Below are positions 1-15,000 of a stretch of DNA of 64,000 nt, piece by piece. The position numbers and the translations under genes were made by a program. The notes beneath the pieces were generated by a model. That model saw nothing but the letters and a program-made list of their open reading frames with translations. It was not told where the DNA came from and did no database searches. The stretch comes from Himantopus leucocephalus (lineage: Eukaryota > Chordata > Aves > Charadriiformes > Recurvirostridae), in contig RSEF01000003.1 in the NCBI GenBank assembly GCA_003993805.1, positions 66,781,258 to 66,845,257 on the forward strand. Reading direction: 5' to 3'. The first letter of the stretch is position 1. The number at the start of each line of letters is the position of its first letter.

Positions 1-29
<29 letters not shown>
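1..29. repeat. Poly(A) tract at the window edge
   Basis: 29 consecutive A residues begin the window. It may be the tail of a repeat cut by the window boundary. Confidence 0.9.
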
Positions 30-31
<2 letters not shown>

Positions 32-3000
32 AGAAATGCCAAGCTAGTCTGTAGAGGAATGAAGTGCTTAGCCTGCAATCATACACCCACGAGGGCCCCC
101 GCCGTTCCCAGGAGGTCTTCTGGTCAGCAGCACCTGCGTGACCTGCCTGGGAAGTTCCCCGTGTGCACAGAGGGACTGTGAGTGACCCGAGCCCTTTCCC
201 TACGGCTTCTGCATTTCCAGAAGCCCAAACATCCTCACGTAGTCACAGACTGGAAAACCCCTGGCCACTCTGTAAAACTCTTCAATTCTGCCTGGGGAAA
301 CCTTCCAGCTAGAAAAGGAGACATTCTCCAGAAAACTTGATTGCATGGAAATCTCATGGCAGAGGATGAGCCTCGGTCAGAGTGTAGATCAAAAAGATGA
401 TCGTCACTGAAGCCATTGGCAAAGTAACTGCTCCAATACAGACCCACAGCAACTGCAGTCCGATGTGATGACTGGTTTTGTTGCGATTGCAGCTCCTGTG
501 CACAGTACAGCTGAGATTTCACCCAGAACACAGCTGGCTGTTTTGGCCAAGGTGTCCCTCACCCAGGTTTGCCTTTGGGAAGAGGCTCTCCAGCAGGCAT
601 TGACCTTTTCCAGCATCTGCACCGGGCACCTCTCCCGTTTCCAGCCAGGAATGCAAGGAGCACAGGTGGGTCTGTGCTCCCCTGGCTGGGAATTGTGAAC
701 TATGGTGGGGGACCAAGAGCCCCACCAGGCTCTCAGCTGCCTGCGCAGCACTGCTCCCTTGGCACAGAGCTACGTGGAGGGAGATGTGCTGGAGGTACAG
801 CCATCCCATGCAAACCTGACTGTCAGAGGGCTGTACTTCACTTTTTGTCGGTTGCAAACTTCTAGTGGCAGGCGCACAATCTTCCCGTGTCCATGGAAAG
901 TGCTTTACCCATTCTGTATGTCGCCACAATGTAATAATTAAAAATACACGGTCTTATTACACAGTTAGTGTGACCACAAAAGTCCATTTATAAAGTTCCA
1001 TCTATTTATACTGGAGCTGTGTTTTCTCCGCTTAGAGATATACAAATACTGGTATGCCGTGCTTAATAGTATCCTAGCAATTTATTATTGTTTAATGAAC
1101 CACTGTCATCACCTCCTCCAGTATTTTTTTTTTCTTGTTCCTGTATTCCTAGACAGTTGACCTAAATGGGTATAATGGGATAATTTCCACTCCAGCAATG
1201 GTTTGGCACTTACGTTAAACAGTGGCTGGTAGCTGGCGCATCCTTAAGACAGAGTTTGCTGAAGTTTATGGTGAGACTCACACCAGAGTGACACCATACT
1301 CTCCATTTTCACCTCCAAAACCAGTCCCATTTTTTTTGGTGACACAGAGCGGGAGCAATTACATAGAAACATTTTTGGAAAGTTTCTGGTCTAATGTTAG
1401 ATAGGGAGGTTTAGCCAGTGAACTTCCACCAAAGCAGCACCTAGCATCCTGCTTTCTTGGCCAGAGGTGCTTCAGACCATGGGAAAGTCACATCAACATC
1501 TCCGACAGCAAAACATCCAGCGAGAGGAGCATCAGCAGAGCTTGCTCTCATCCTATAAACCCAGGGCTACGTATGGATACGGAGCTCTCAAAACAGGGCT
1601 GTGGGTGAAAGGATCTCACCCTGCCAGAAAGAGGATAAGTGGAACGAAGGCCTGGGCTTGGCCAGCATCGCCGGGATGCCGGCAGAGCTCGGGCTAGTAC
1701 TAGCAGCAGCAGGAGGGGAGTGGGGCGGGGGGCACCCCACCGCAGCGCAGCCCCCCTCACGCTCCAGCGCTGGGAGCAGGGTCTGCCCGGCTTCTTTTTA
1801 CAGGTGTGCAGGGAAACAGGGGAGCGACGGGCTGCCGGGGCTCTCCTCCCAAGCATGTGTGCTCCAGATGTGCCAGGAGTGAAAGCCAGCCAATAAGAAA
1901 TATTATTTATAATAACAATAATAACAATATTAATAACATAAGAACATCTGGTAGCGTTTTTTTTCCATCTACCATTTGGCTGGAGGCAGAGCATCCGGGT
2001 GACATGACAATCGGTATTTCTGTTTCCAATTTAGCCCGAGCTCAGCTGCTGCAGTGACTCAGAGACAGGCGCTTCCAGGGATGCGTCCCCAGCTCCCGGG
2101 CTCAGCCGTCCCCGCAGGTGTCACTCCTGTCACCGCCGGTGGCAGAAGCACCTAAAATCGTCTGGCTTTGGGTTTCCTTTATCGTCTGTTTCACAGGAGA
2201 TTGCAAGGGGGTTTGTACAATTCCATGGCTCTTTTCCATCCCACCCTGTGAGAAAGTTACCCAACTACAACGGTGTGCGGTTTCAGACAGAAAACAAAAG
2301 CTAGCTGTTTTGAAATCAAAACAGAAGTGGCTCTATTACACATTTCACGCTATTGAAAGTATATTTGACTAAATACATATTTAAACCATTTTGGTATTGT
2401 TTTGAATTCTAAGGCTTTCAAATGTGTCCAGTAAATATATCACTTCCACCACCAGATTTTAGTTTTGACATGCAACTAACATCTAGCCTAAAAAATTTAA
2501 TGCCGTGATTAAGAAATAGTCCTCTAGCTTTTCTTTCCTCAGAAAGCTAAAAGCAAAATTACCATGGCAGCTGCAGCTGCTGCTCCTAAAGTCTATAAAC
2601 ATAGCTGTAGTAGAAATCCTTTTACCCATCCTGCTCATCACCAGTTTCTCCCAGCAAGTTGTAGGCTGGGGAGTTGACTTCTTCGGGTCCTAGTGCACAG
2701 AGGACAGATTCCTCAGTCGTGGAACCGGCTTTCGCTTCAAAGCAGATCACGCATTGCACACAGACTCTCATGTGCTATAAATTTATACAGGTTGATCACA
2801 AACTTGAAGTGCACACTATTAAAACTTCATGTTCAAGAATAATGTTCATTTAAGTATTCAAACATTCTCCCTCCAGTCAGTAAAGACTGAGATTTATGTA
2901 GAGCAAATGAAGAGGCCCCTTACGCCTTTGGAGGCATGTATCCTGTTCCTGCCCTTGGGGTCAGCCAGCTCTGCACGTATGCTCAAGGACAAACTAGGCC

Positions 3001-6000
3001 CCAACACTCATTACATTATCAAATTTGCATATGAAGTAGCAAATATTGCTGATAAACAGAAAATCTAGGCCTTTGGCTCAGCACTTGTCCAATTATTAAA
3101 ATAAGTTGCTTTAGATGGCATCTTAAATAAATCCATTTCTCCTAATGCACTTTACACACTGCTCCGTGAATAATAGGTTAGATTAAATCTAATTATGCAG
3201 CTAGACCTCCTACTTCAAGCAGCTGAATTTATAGGGCAATGCAAGACTGCTCCCATCACCTTTGGCTCTTGCATAGTGATTCTTAAAATACTTAAGGTGA
3301 AAATTTCAATAGTTTCAGTACACTATTTATAACTGGCAAAAGCCAGGAATTTGGGTTAATTCTACCTCCAGCCTTATTTTAATCCCTACGTAGGCTCCCT
3401 GCTGTCACAAATATTATTAGCATATGAAATCTGCTGACTGCTAAAGTTCAGGGAATTCCAATAATGAACGAATTTCCATACCCTTAGATCTGACACATTT
3501 TCTGAAGCAGCTTCTCAGCTAATGTATATTACAAAGCTCCCCTGGTTGTTTCAACGCTAACTTACAGTAGCCGAGAGCCTGGAGCTCTGGCGTATGAATA
3601 ACGGGGCCAGACTCTCATCTCCTGCCCTGGAAAGCCAGTGGCTCCTCTTCTCCTTGGGGATGCTCACGATGCCACCCAAGTGGGGACCCAACGCTCGCCC
3701 TTCTCCGGGATGCAGAGGCTGGCCCCGGGTGCAGTGATTACCCAGCAGCACTCAAACAAAAAATGAAATTTGGCAGCTGAGCAGCCAGAAGAGAGGGGAG
3801 AGAAGCAGAGTGGGAATGAGCAGACCTGGGAAAAAGAAACTGGAAAGGAACAAAGAAAGAGATGTAATCAGAAATAATCTGAAGCAATGCTGTTAATACG
3901 TTATGCATAACAACATCCTTGATGACAGTCCAGGACCCTCAGCTTGGGCCAGGGAACTGTCAGCTAGAGAGGAGTAAGTCGTTACATAGGTTGATACTAT
4001 TAGCAGTGACAGTGCTCAGTAAATCTTACCTTGTGCGCTGTAAACAAGTTTTTATCCCTGTGGCTCAGAACAAGTCCTTCCAAATCCAGAATTTATTTGT
4101 CTCCCAGCTACACAGACCAGAGGTCCAGCTTCGCAGGCAGAACTGAAACACTGCAATACTGAGCCCTGCACTGGTTGCATACATTCTTTTAGCATAAATA
4201 GGTATGATTCACCATCCTCTTGCAAGATGTTGAGCCTCTCGGTTCAATTTCTCCTCCTTTTCCCACATCCTACCCCTCCGAAACAGGGTCATCCCTTCAT
4301 TCTGCAGGGCATTTCCTCGCATACAAGCTCTTTTGCTTTCTGTAAACTAAAGTATCTGTGACAGTCACCTGGAAGGGTGAGAAGTGGGTTCCTGTCTCTG
4401 TCTGAAAGATTTGGTGCAGTGGGAGAGTGGGATCCAGACCTCCATGGTCTCTGGAGAGCTCTCGCAGCCTCGTGAGACAGCCTTCCCTCTGCTGGTGCTT
4501 CCTCTGAACATGATAAATCCTTGAACACAAAGGTGACAGCTTCAATGGGGAGACTGAGGTCCCTCACCACAAAGCTTTCTAATCTTTTTCTCCTAGAAAA
4601 TGGGTTAAACAGCCCTGGTTTCCCCTGGCAAAGGAGGGGTTTCAAACTGGGTGTCCCACAGACAGGGTAAGCAGGTAGAGCTGGAAGTGCCTAAGTCCCT
4701 TCTCAGTCCTTTGGGATCTGGCTTACCTTACCAGCAGAGGTAAGCAGCGAGCCAGACAGTCTTTGAATACCGAGTCTCTGAGCAGCACGTGACTGAGCAC
4801 CTTCAGGCAGAGATGCTCTGCCCCTCACTCCAGGGTTTCAATAGTCTATTACCAGAAAATCCTGAATATTAACATCGATTTTCTAGTAAGATTTTCATTG
4901 TTTTCTAAAATGCAAGTGTAGAAGGCTGATGAAAGGTTCCCAGAGCAATGCGTGTTAAGGCATCAACATCAGAAATCTAGAAAGAGTATCAGTGATTCAC
5001 ACTCATATTTCTGCAGGCATGTCTCCTGAAAGAAAAGCTTATTTCATGCTGAGCATCATACTATTACAGGCGGACAGAGAAATATAGGAGAGGACACACA
5101 CACACTTCTGGGCACATAAAAAAAATATCCCTAGGAATAAAAACTGCAATTTATTTTTGTTGTTTCATGCCTCCTTCCAAATGGTGCCTTTGAGCATCAC
5201 TCAGAGGCAAGACACCTTCCTCTCCTTCTGGGTGAAACCCCAAAAATCTCTCTCCCAATAAAGGCCTGGAAGGGAGTAGACACAATCTAACTGGCAATTA
5301 AAATTTGGGAGTCTCCAAGAGCTTCAGGATCTTCCAAGCATCAATGCCCACAAATTTGCCTGAACATTCAGACTTGTTCTTCAGTGGAGAAAAAATGCTG
5401 ACTAGATTTACCCTTGATTTCCAAAAATAATGTATAGGCTCCATGAGTACCCGTTCATGCACTGGAATACTTGACACTTCCACCTACATACTTCCGAGTG
5501 TTTCGGCCATGGGACCACAGATTACTCTGTCTTGTCAAAGAGGACACTGCTAGCAGCGAAGCTCCCTCTGGACAGCAGGTTAGCATTGATGTTAGTGAGC
5601 TGTGGGCTCCTGCTGCGGGGGAAGGAAGAGAAAATAATTCTTGGATTCATAAAGAGAGGACCCTGGAGTGGTCAGTAAATGGCAGAAGTGAAGATGACTA
5701 GTGTCGTACGGATTGCTGTCAGCAAGCAACTCAGAGAACAGTTCTTTCCAACCTCTTTATAAGGAGAGACAAAAGAGCTGGGAAAGAGGAGAAGCCATCC
5801 AGCCCAGTGAATCAGGATGGACAGTCCATCTCTGCAATGGGTAGATGAGCTGGTCCAGCTCCTACCACAAAACAGCAGAAGCTGGAGGGCTAAGCCCACT
5901 TAACTTTAACCAACTTTTGCTAATGTGGGACCTTAAACCACACATTTTGGGGATCAAGAAAAAAGAGTGCTACTGGCTGCATTACAATGAACAAAATGAG

Positions 6001-9000
6001 CAGCAAAGTGACTGCATATGGGTAATAAAAATAATAGCCGGTGGGAAACATGAGGAATCATTTAAATGATGCAAGAGAAAGGATATACATCTGAGTATAT
6101 TTTTCATAGGCAAACAGATGAAAACTGGTCCTCCAGCAAAGCTGGGGTACAGCCAGGGACTTCGATGTTGCAATGTTTTAATTTGCAGATTTCCTGTTGC
6201 CTAGCAGACTCCTCAGCCAGGAATTAGACAGTCAAGATACGATTCCCGGGGAGAATTAGGTGCCTCAGAATAGTATTCCTAGAAACCAGCACATTGAGCA
6301 TGAAGTTATTTACACTGGCCTGGAGAAACCACAGAAGAACAGAATAGGACCACAGTCAGAGACAGCAAAAATATCTCTGTCTGCTCGGTCTTTAATCTCC
6401 TCCCGTAGGTAGGTAGGTAGGTGTTCAAGCCCAGTTAACCCTTTGTCACAAAAAGACACTTTGCTCTTTTCTTCGCTTCCCACTGCACTCAGTTTCTCAG
6501 TAGCTACACAAAGAAGGAAAACCTGCTTTAAACCTCCATGCTGCCTGACCTGCGGCAAGGATTTGGTCCTGACTACTGCACATCACATGCAAGCGCCCAC
6601 ATCAAATCAGGTTCACCGGCTCCCTCTCCCTCCCCCAGTGACTATGCAAAGTGAAACGGCTTCAACAGGAGAAACTGGGAAAGGCTCACCTTAAAACACC
6701 AGGTGAAGCAGTAAGCTGAATGCCAACTGAGGATGTCAGAGTATGGCATTCAAATTTTTGTTCCAAACCAGCTAGAGCGTGCAACTTTGCAAAAATAACC
6801 CACTTCCCAGGTCAGCTTTCTTTTGTCTGCTAGGTAACATCTGGCCAATACATCCTGAGAAGCCTAATTTATGGCTGCTTGCAAAACCAAGACCCAGTTT
6901 GAGGATAAGGATGATGGCCAACCTCCAGCTGTGATGGGGGAAGACATGCTCCATTTGAGAAGTCGCTCTGTAAGAGCTTGGAGGTTAAGTGGGGCTCTGA
7001 AGAGAACGGCCACACCAAAACTGATGCTGCAGTAGGTGTGACAACAGAGAGAGGTTTAGGTGGACAGTATGGCCTTTCATCTGTGCCTGGAAATCAGAAT
7101 TCAATTGCTCTGAGAAATCTACCCATCTGATGCTAACACAACAATCCCACAACTGCCTACATTACTCACAGTAACATGAAGATGCAGATGAACTTTGTAA
7201 AAGTTTAAAGTAGGAGAGTTTCATAGCCAGCTCTTTGTCAGCATTTTCTCACCCCTATACGAGGCATGGAAAACTGGTGGACAGACTCTTGTTATCTCCC
7301 CTTCTGCATGCTACCTTGTGAAAGAAGGCTCTGCTCTCCCTGAGGAAATGAAGCGCAGCTGCATATTTCTTTTATATTGGATGCAATATCTGTTGAACCC
7401 TGCCAGAAATTTACCTCCTCCTTAGGCTTCCTTATTAAGTGTGCAAGAGTAATATTTATGTGAAATCAACTGAGAGCTACATCCAAAAAACAACTATCCC
7501 AAAGAATATTTATGTGATTTTATCTGGCTAACAGTAAAATGCTTCTGCATAAGCAGAATCTACTTAAATATTATAATATGGACAGCTGTATATTGCTCGC
7601 AGGCAACCTTTCCACTGATTTTGGTTGGTATGCAGACCTTAAGGCACTGAAGAAACCTGCTTTAAAATATTTAAAAGTATACTTCTCATTGCCAAATTTA
7701 GAATAATCTTGAAACTCTAACCTTAGAAAATCATTTTGAAATTGGCGTGAATTATATATGCTTTAGACTTGTATTATGGATTTTTTGAAACTGGAGATAA
7801 ATGTGCACAAAGTCATTTTCATAATGAAGTCTGCAACGCAGCATCACTCCCAGTCTCAGATTCAGAGGATTTCTCTCTCCATGGCCGCCAGTGAAACTCC
7901 ATTTCCTTCTGTAGGCAAGTAATTTTCAGTAGTGTCTTATCTAGCTCCTTAAGACAGGCTTCCCTACTAGATAAACCACTGCAATTTGAAACCACAGAAA
8001 GCAAACTGCAAACCTCTTTGCCCTGAATGATTGTAAACATACAAGCAAACATGCTCTCAATAAACAAAAGAACCCTTGAGTTAATGAAAACGCATGCCAA
8101 TAGCCATCTTGTTTTCTGCTAAGAGAATATTCTAGACTGAAAGGATTGAGATAAGACAGACTCAAAAAGTGCTGTTGATGTAGATGTTTGATTTGACCAG
8201 TTAATGAAATGTGCTTCAGAAAACTGTACCGGATCTGATCTGAGTAAGAAGAGTCAAAAAACAGATAATTTTTCTGACCATACGAGACCATCTCCCACCT
8301 CTCAGCAATACCCCAGACTACTCCCTTGTTATAATTAAGGTTATGTGGGCTATTATTGGTGGCAAAACTTTGTCGAATAAACAGGACCTATTTAGCAATC
8401 GGCTGGACAAAACAATAGCAAATAGACTATGAAAGCAATAATCCTGTGCTGGCAGAGATGGACACTGGATGATCTAATTGCCCTCCTGTGTTTGAACCTT
8501 GTCATCTATCACTGGCTACGGGCTTCAGAAGAATGAAAAATGTGTAAGATGAAAACAGGTTTAACAATAGAAAAAGAAAAAACAAATGCAAATGCAGAAC
8601 ACAATACGATTGCTCAAGATGCAAATTATAACCAGACCCAGGGACAGATTAAGAAATGATGAGTATACTCAGAGTGCCAGACTCCAAATAGTAGGTTACT
8701 GTAATGCCTCCTTTTTAACCCCACTCAGTCACTCAGCCAGCAGTAAACTTCCTTTGCAGGACTTGGATCTCCTCATGTTCAGGATGTAGCTAGAAACACG
8801 CATTCAAAGCTCCAATTTTACTTCTAGGTCTGCGGCGCGTTAGAGACAACAACCTAGACTTCATTTTCCAATGGGAAGAGTGACAGAAAGTAGCTCATGT
8901 CAACCACGGCAGCTGAAGGCTGGATAAAACCTGTGTCTGTGGAAGACGGTATAATTGTGACATCAGCTCCGAATACAGCTTTATAAACTCCGATTACCTA

Positions 9001-12000
9001 GAGTTTATATTATAAGCTATGCCAACGGTAGTCCTGTAATTAGCTGAAAAAACACCTTGGACTTCTGCTATATTCAGCCTGAAAATCTTTGGGTTTTAGA
9101 CCACGTTAATCTGCATTACTTCCATTTCAGCTGATTTGTTGTCACTTTGTGCACATCCTGCAGCCAGCCCCATTAGGCTAGCCATGGCCTAAGGACTACG
9201 GCATGCTAAGTGCTTCTCCACGCTCTCTCTCTCCTTCAAGATGTAACCACAGAAGGATTCTCCATCCTTTGCCCCAGGCTCAGGCCCAGGCAAAACAGAG
9301 GAAAAGAGACTATTCTCCTGCTCTAGAACTGCTTTCTTTCCTTTCTTTGGCAAACACTGGACTTGCTTCCCAGTTCCTGGTAAAGAAGCAACTCTAATGC
9401 ATCCCCACTTTGTCCAGCTGAAGCTCAAAAGCAGAAATTTTACAAAAGAGAGAAAAGAAGGAAGAGTGCGTGAGGGGCCCCAGCTCTGTTCTCTCTCATC
9501 TCTGCTACTCAGATCTAGGCCCACAGAGCCCCGGGGTTTCTACAAAATCAGTAGGTGGCTGGTAAAATGACTATACCTTGCTTCAAACATATCCACTGCT
9601 TCCAAGGGGATTTGCCTCCTGGAGAAAACAGTGAGAGCCAGTCACCCACCCATCGGTTTTTATGGGTTGGCAGGACCTATAAGCAGGCATACAGACATCT
9701 TTATTAGCAACACTTCTAATCAAATTGTTTGATTACAAGATTAAGCTAGGAATTTGCAAAGTGATTAGCTCAATTGCCAAAGATTTTCTTACTTATTACT
9801 GACCCTCTTACCCAACAAAGAGCGGGATACAGAAAGGTTCATAGACTTTTACAAGACTACATCATTCTTCAATTAAGAAAGATTGAGAAATACTACCCTT
9901 ATTCAAAATATTCAAAGATGTTACAAATCCCCCTGCTCTCTGCCATATGACTTTCAAAGCTAGATTAAGAAGGGAAAAATGTAACCTTAAAACAGACATA
10001 TCAACCTTTCCCAAAATCTTAGCTGCAATAGAAATGGAGCTGGAACTATATGAGTGACCCTTTATTTTGTGGGTTTCCAATTTCTTCTCTTGCAAGTAGA
10101 ATTAATAATAAGTTTAGGTTCATTTTATTCCTCAGAATCCTTAACAAAAGCAATTTCTGTCCTCCATCTCTAACAAAAGGTCCCCAGTCTCAGCATTACC
10201 CCAACGGCTCTAATAAACAGTTACAGGTCTCCACTGAACAATTTCTTTGCAAATCAGATTGACACAGAACAATTTCCTTGGCCAAGAAAACCAAGAATTC
10301 AGCCAAAAAAAGACAAAAAAACCCCGCTTCCCCTCAATTTTCAGGCAAACACACAACTGTAATAATATTTGAGCATATTTTATCATCAAAATCAACTACT
10401 TCACTCTTAAACAACTTACACTCTTTAGCCAACCATCCAACTAAACTGCTGGTCTGTCCAAACAATTAGTCATATTTTAAACCAATGATAACAGGCAAAA
10501 TCGTGGTTTCCATAATAAGTAAAGTGATCATTTTTAGTAGAAACCATACTTTGTATCTGTTTCTCCAATATATATGTTATTGTATGTATATCAATGTAAT
10601 TAATACTCAGACGACAGCCGATGGAGAACAGAAAACAAGCCCAGGCTGGCACAGATCCTACCTCATCCTGAGTTTCTGCTTCTGGGACGGGAGTCAGGAA
10701 AATGAAAGGTCTTGGTAAACTTCATTCTGTCATAAGTAATGAGTAGGAAAGAGGAAGGTGAACCCGCAAAGAAACCAGAACAAGATGAGACCTTGGGATT
10801 TCAAATTTTCTTCCAATTCATATAAACAAAGGCTATTTCCTTTTGGTTTAAATCCCTCCCTACCCCACCTTAGTGCTCCGTTGCACATTATAAGCAGAGG
10901 TCCCAACCATTTGCCGGACTGAATTACCACAATATGTTCCCAGAAGAACTGTAACCACCAGGAGAACTCAGGTCATCAATGGCCATCCCATGAGACTGGC
11001 TGCTCCACCACCTGCAGATGGGTGGGTGGTTTTACTGGCGTGAAGGCCAGTTGGCCACATTTGGTCCTTCCAAGCCCTGCACCTTAGGGCACAATGTCCT
11101 GCTTCAACAGAAAAAGTATCAAGAGTATAAAATAAAGCAAATCAACACATTGATGCTGGCTGATTCCCACCACGGTGGGGAGAAGGGGAGAATGGGCGTC
11201 TCTTGGCCTGTGACACCCGGGCATAGATGCCGGTCCTCTCTAACCACCCGTCTAGGCAGGTGCTAAGAGGGGACCCATCACCCCTTCCAAGCTACTGGTG
11301 TGTCACCTCGAAGTCAGCTGCAGAAGGACCCCCTTTCTCACAAGGACCAGCTGAACTAAAGACTTGGGAGCTTCAGAACACAAACCCAGGCTTTGGTGGG
11401 CTTTTTTTGGGTTGGGTTTTTTGGTTTTGGTTTTGTTTTTTTTTCAGGCAGACAGTTGTGTAACAGGGAGCACCTGAACTAACTGAAATCTAAGTAACGA
11501 AGTGGGGAGGGGAGAGGGGGAGGAACGGGAAAAGGAGTGGAAAAGCTTGGTCGTCAGTAATTCCTTACCTATAATAATTTCTAAAGCTGGCTAAGCACCT
11601 AAGCATGTGCAGAACTGCATACACTGAAGTCTTCCTCTGGATCACCTCCAAGACATTAATTAGAGCTTTCAGAGTTAAAAAATATATATATATAATTATA
11701 ATTAATGAGATTATAGATTCCATCTGATCCCATCATTTCCAGCTCAATGTAAGAACAATAATTTCGGAGGGGTCAGTGGCCCTTCCTTATCCAAAGGACT
11801 TGCGCCAATGTAAAATTACTAAGTGGGAGGAGAATTAAAGCATGTTGCTGGAAATTGCACAATTTAAATCTCTGGAGATATACATCTGGTTTTATAGTTC
11901 ATTCTTTGATATTTTTCTTTAAAAGCCTGAAAAAGTACAAGCAATTGAATACCAATTAAACTGTTACAGTGTCTGCAGGGCTTTTTTTTCCATTACAGGT

Positions 12001-12028
12001 TCAATAACCTAAATGAGGCCTTTTAGTT
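30..12028. other. Intergenic DNA, no gene supported
   Basis: No open frame here resembles a known protein, and none shows conserved exon structure. All frames are short. A GC-richer patch at about 1640-2140 stands out from the AT-rich background. An AAT/AAC-rich stretch lies at about 1905-1940, and a G/T-rich stretch at 11400-11446. Confidence 0.7.
6406..6421. repeat. (TAGG)4 microsatellite
   Basis: Four exact TAGG units within otherwise unique intergenic sequence. Confidence 0.9.
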
Positions 12029-12072
12029 NAAAAAAAAAAAAAAGAAAAACCCTCACACACACACACACACAC
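12029..12072. repeat. Poly(A) followed by (CA)n microsatellite, with one N
   Basis: An N at 12029 is followed by 14 A, a short spacer and then an alternating CA run at 12054-12072. Confidence 0.93.
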
Positions 12073-15000
12073 TCACGCCTTTGAATGTTGAAAACCCCAG
12101 TTTATAAAATCACATATTGAGTTTAATTTTGAGGAAACTCAGAAGCAACAATGCAGTTACGTATCTGATAGGACAACTAGCAGACAGTGATCATTGCGGA
12201 TAAGGGCACCCCTTTTGTCCCACCCAGAAGAGCTATATTTTTGGCAGGGAGTCAGAGTGAAGTACATGCAGCCTTTGTGGCTACAAAGGCATCCTACAGT
12301 TACGGCAGGGATGACTGCAAAGTTACAGCACCTGTGCTTTGATTTATAAATAAAGCAACCTGTGGGACTGGATGCTTAATGTTTGCGATTCAGCAGATAT
12401 TCTTTACCCCCTTTTTCAGAACTCAGGTATTAACATGACAGACTAGTTGGGCACTTTAAAAACAGACCTATCCAACTTTCCAGATGCTCCAAATCTACAA
12501 AGCAAAAGGCCACTGGTACCAAAATAGAGTCTTTGGGTACCAAGCTTACAGACTGGCAAAACCTTAAGCCAAAAAGCAGTTAGATTTCCTGCTCTCTTCC
12601 CAGACTATAAAGAGGATGTAATATTTCATGGTAAAAGATTGCCATGGAAGATATTTGCCTGGACTTTTTTTAATAAAGTCTATTTGGCAGCTACAGGGGA
12701 ATGGTCCATTAGGTATTTTTCCATCTTTAGCGTCTATTATTCTAATTTCATCTAGGAATAGCAGTCCGGGATCCATGTGCAGCAGTGAAGCTAGAAAGGT
12801 GGAGTTAAGCACAGACATAAAAACGCAGGCTGCTGGAACAGCCAACACGATCAGTTGTCCGTATCTGGTAGCCAGTAAACTGATAGTCTAGCCTCTTACC
12901 TTTAAGACTGAAAATATCCATCATCATAGAGTGGGAATTCATTTCTAGAAGGACAAACAGAAAACTTTGAAAATAATCTTCTAGGCATGTGCTGGAGGTA
13001 CCTCACCACCCTGTCCTCTCCCTTTGTGCTGATGTGTTGCATCCTGTGAAGAAGGCTAAGACAGACTCCCTGAAATGTTGTGATGCTTTTCTCTTCACCT
13101 TGTCACAGCTCTGCTGAGTGATGGAGGAGGATCTGAATGGTCTATTCTCTCTGGAGTGAGAGAATAGTGTCAACACCGCTCTAGATTTCAGATCTGGCAA
13201 AACGTGCCTGAAGGTGACATGGAAGAACAGTAAGTTTTAAATGACATCTCCGTTCTCATATGACTCCTGTGAAGGTCTGCCATTAATAAGATAAAGCTTT
13301 CTTAAAAATTAAATGTTATTCTTGTGTCTCTCATACTGACTATCTCAGCACACCACTGAGTTAAACAAAGCAGGCACTTATTTTAGATGTGGAGTGATAA
13401 GCACCAAGTACTTACCAGTTTTAATGAAATTCTGTGAGTACATTTTAGTCCCAGCACCATCGGTGCTCACAGACTAGCAACGCTCCATAGATAAATTAGT
13501 TTTTCTTGACATTAGCAATCACAAATATTCCTTTTTTTTTTTTTGGAAAACCTAACGCAGTTGGGTCTTTTGTGGAAAAAGTCTTTCAGACAAGCTTTGA
13601 AGATAACCACTACAATAAAGGATTAATTCTCTTACTTTCCTAGGTCTTGATCTGTTTGCTGTAGTTCAGTATGAAATAAAAGAGTACCTTCCTTACAAAT
13701 GACAGTTCAGAGTGAATGAAACCAGTTGTGCAGATTACAACCTTTGAAGTTTTCCTTAAAGATCATACTAACTGTCCAGAAAAATTTAACAATCATTGAC
13801 AAATCTGCTTGCATTGCTGCTCATGGGACCAAGCAGTTTACATAACCTGTATTTTGTTCAACAGAACATGCAGTATATTGTAGACAATTACTTCCTAGTT
13901 CACCATGAATTGCCCCACGAATTTAAAAATCAGTCTTTCATGTATTTTCAGCACACTCCTATGGATCATTGGTTCTTTCCAGTTAGAAAGGAAATGAATG
14001 TACATGGTGCCCGCAAGTATTAAAATATTAAATACTGCAACAGAGCCCTACAAAACCACTAGCTTCACAGCTAGATCCAGATTTTGATTTACAGATCCAG
14101 AACATTTTGCTTCCCTGATCTCCTAGCATGGAAAAAAATCCCAGTGGATGTACTGCATTGTGAGCTGGTTGTGGTCAACCCTAGAAGAAAAGATGGTGGA
14201 GCGGTTTGAGAGCTAGCCTGAGACTTGGCAGGTCTTCATTTTCCTGCTCCACCATGGGCGTCAGGTATTACCTTGGGCAAGTCATGTTTGTAAGATGGGA
14301 ATAATATCTATCTCATAAGGATCTTGTGAGGACAAATGCATACAAGAATGCCAGACACTCAAGTGTTATGGACGTATGGTTTATATAAACACATAAAATA
14401 ATTACACGAGCTCCATGGCTGGAAGCTTTGCAGGTCAAGGACCCCTAGGTTCCTATATATTTGTAGAAAGAATGACCACAGCCCTAGATAAAAGGAGTCT
14501 TCACCCTAGATTCTGGAAGACAGATGTTCCACGTGAGAAGATGTCCTCAGCCTCAGACGTGAACGTCTGGTTGTATTTCGCACCCAGAAAACCACTTCAG
14601 GCTTCAGGCAGGTTATAAAATCTGGGGTGCCCACTGCAGTCACAACTGCTGTCCTGTCACTCTTGTACCACTTCATCATCTCAGCATGCAGGGTACAAAT
14701 ACCCCCATGAGCACACACATAGCATCTCGTTCCAAACACCCCCCCAAAACTCCTCTGCGTGCTGCTGTTTGCTGGGTAACTGACTCAACCGGCTACACAG
14801 GCACTGCTGCTCCCCGGTACTATTCAGGGTGGGATTAACTAGTCCGTGATTTCACACACTGAATCTGGTTTATGTCCTGCTGCTCAGACCTGAACCACAC
14901 AGACAAGGACTGTCTCACCAAACCACGCTCGGAAAGCAAAAAAACCCAGCACATGCTCACAGCAGCGACCCAGGCACGCTCTTTGAAATGCCTGGGTCAA

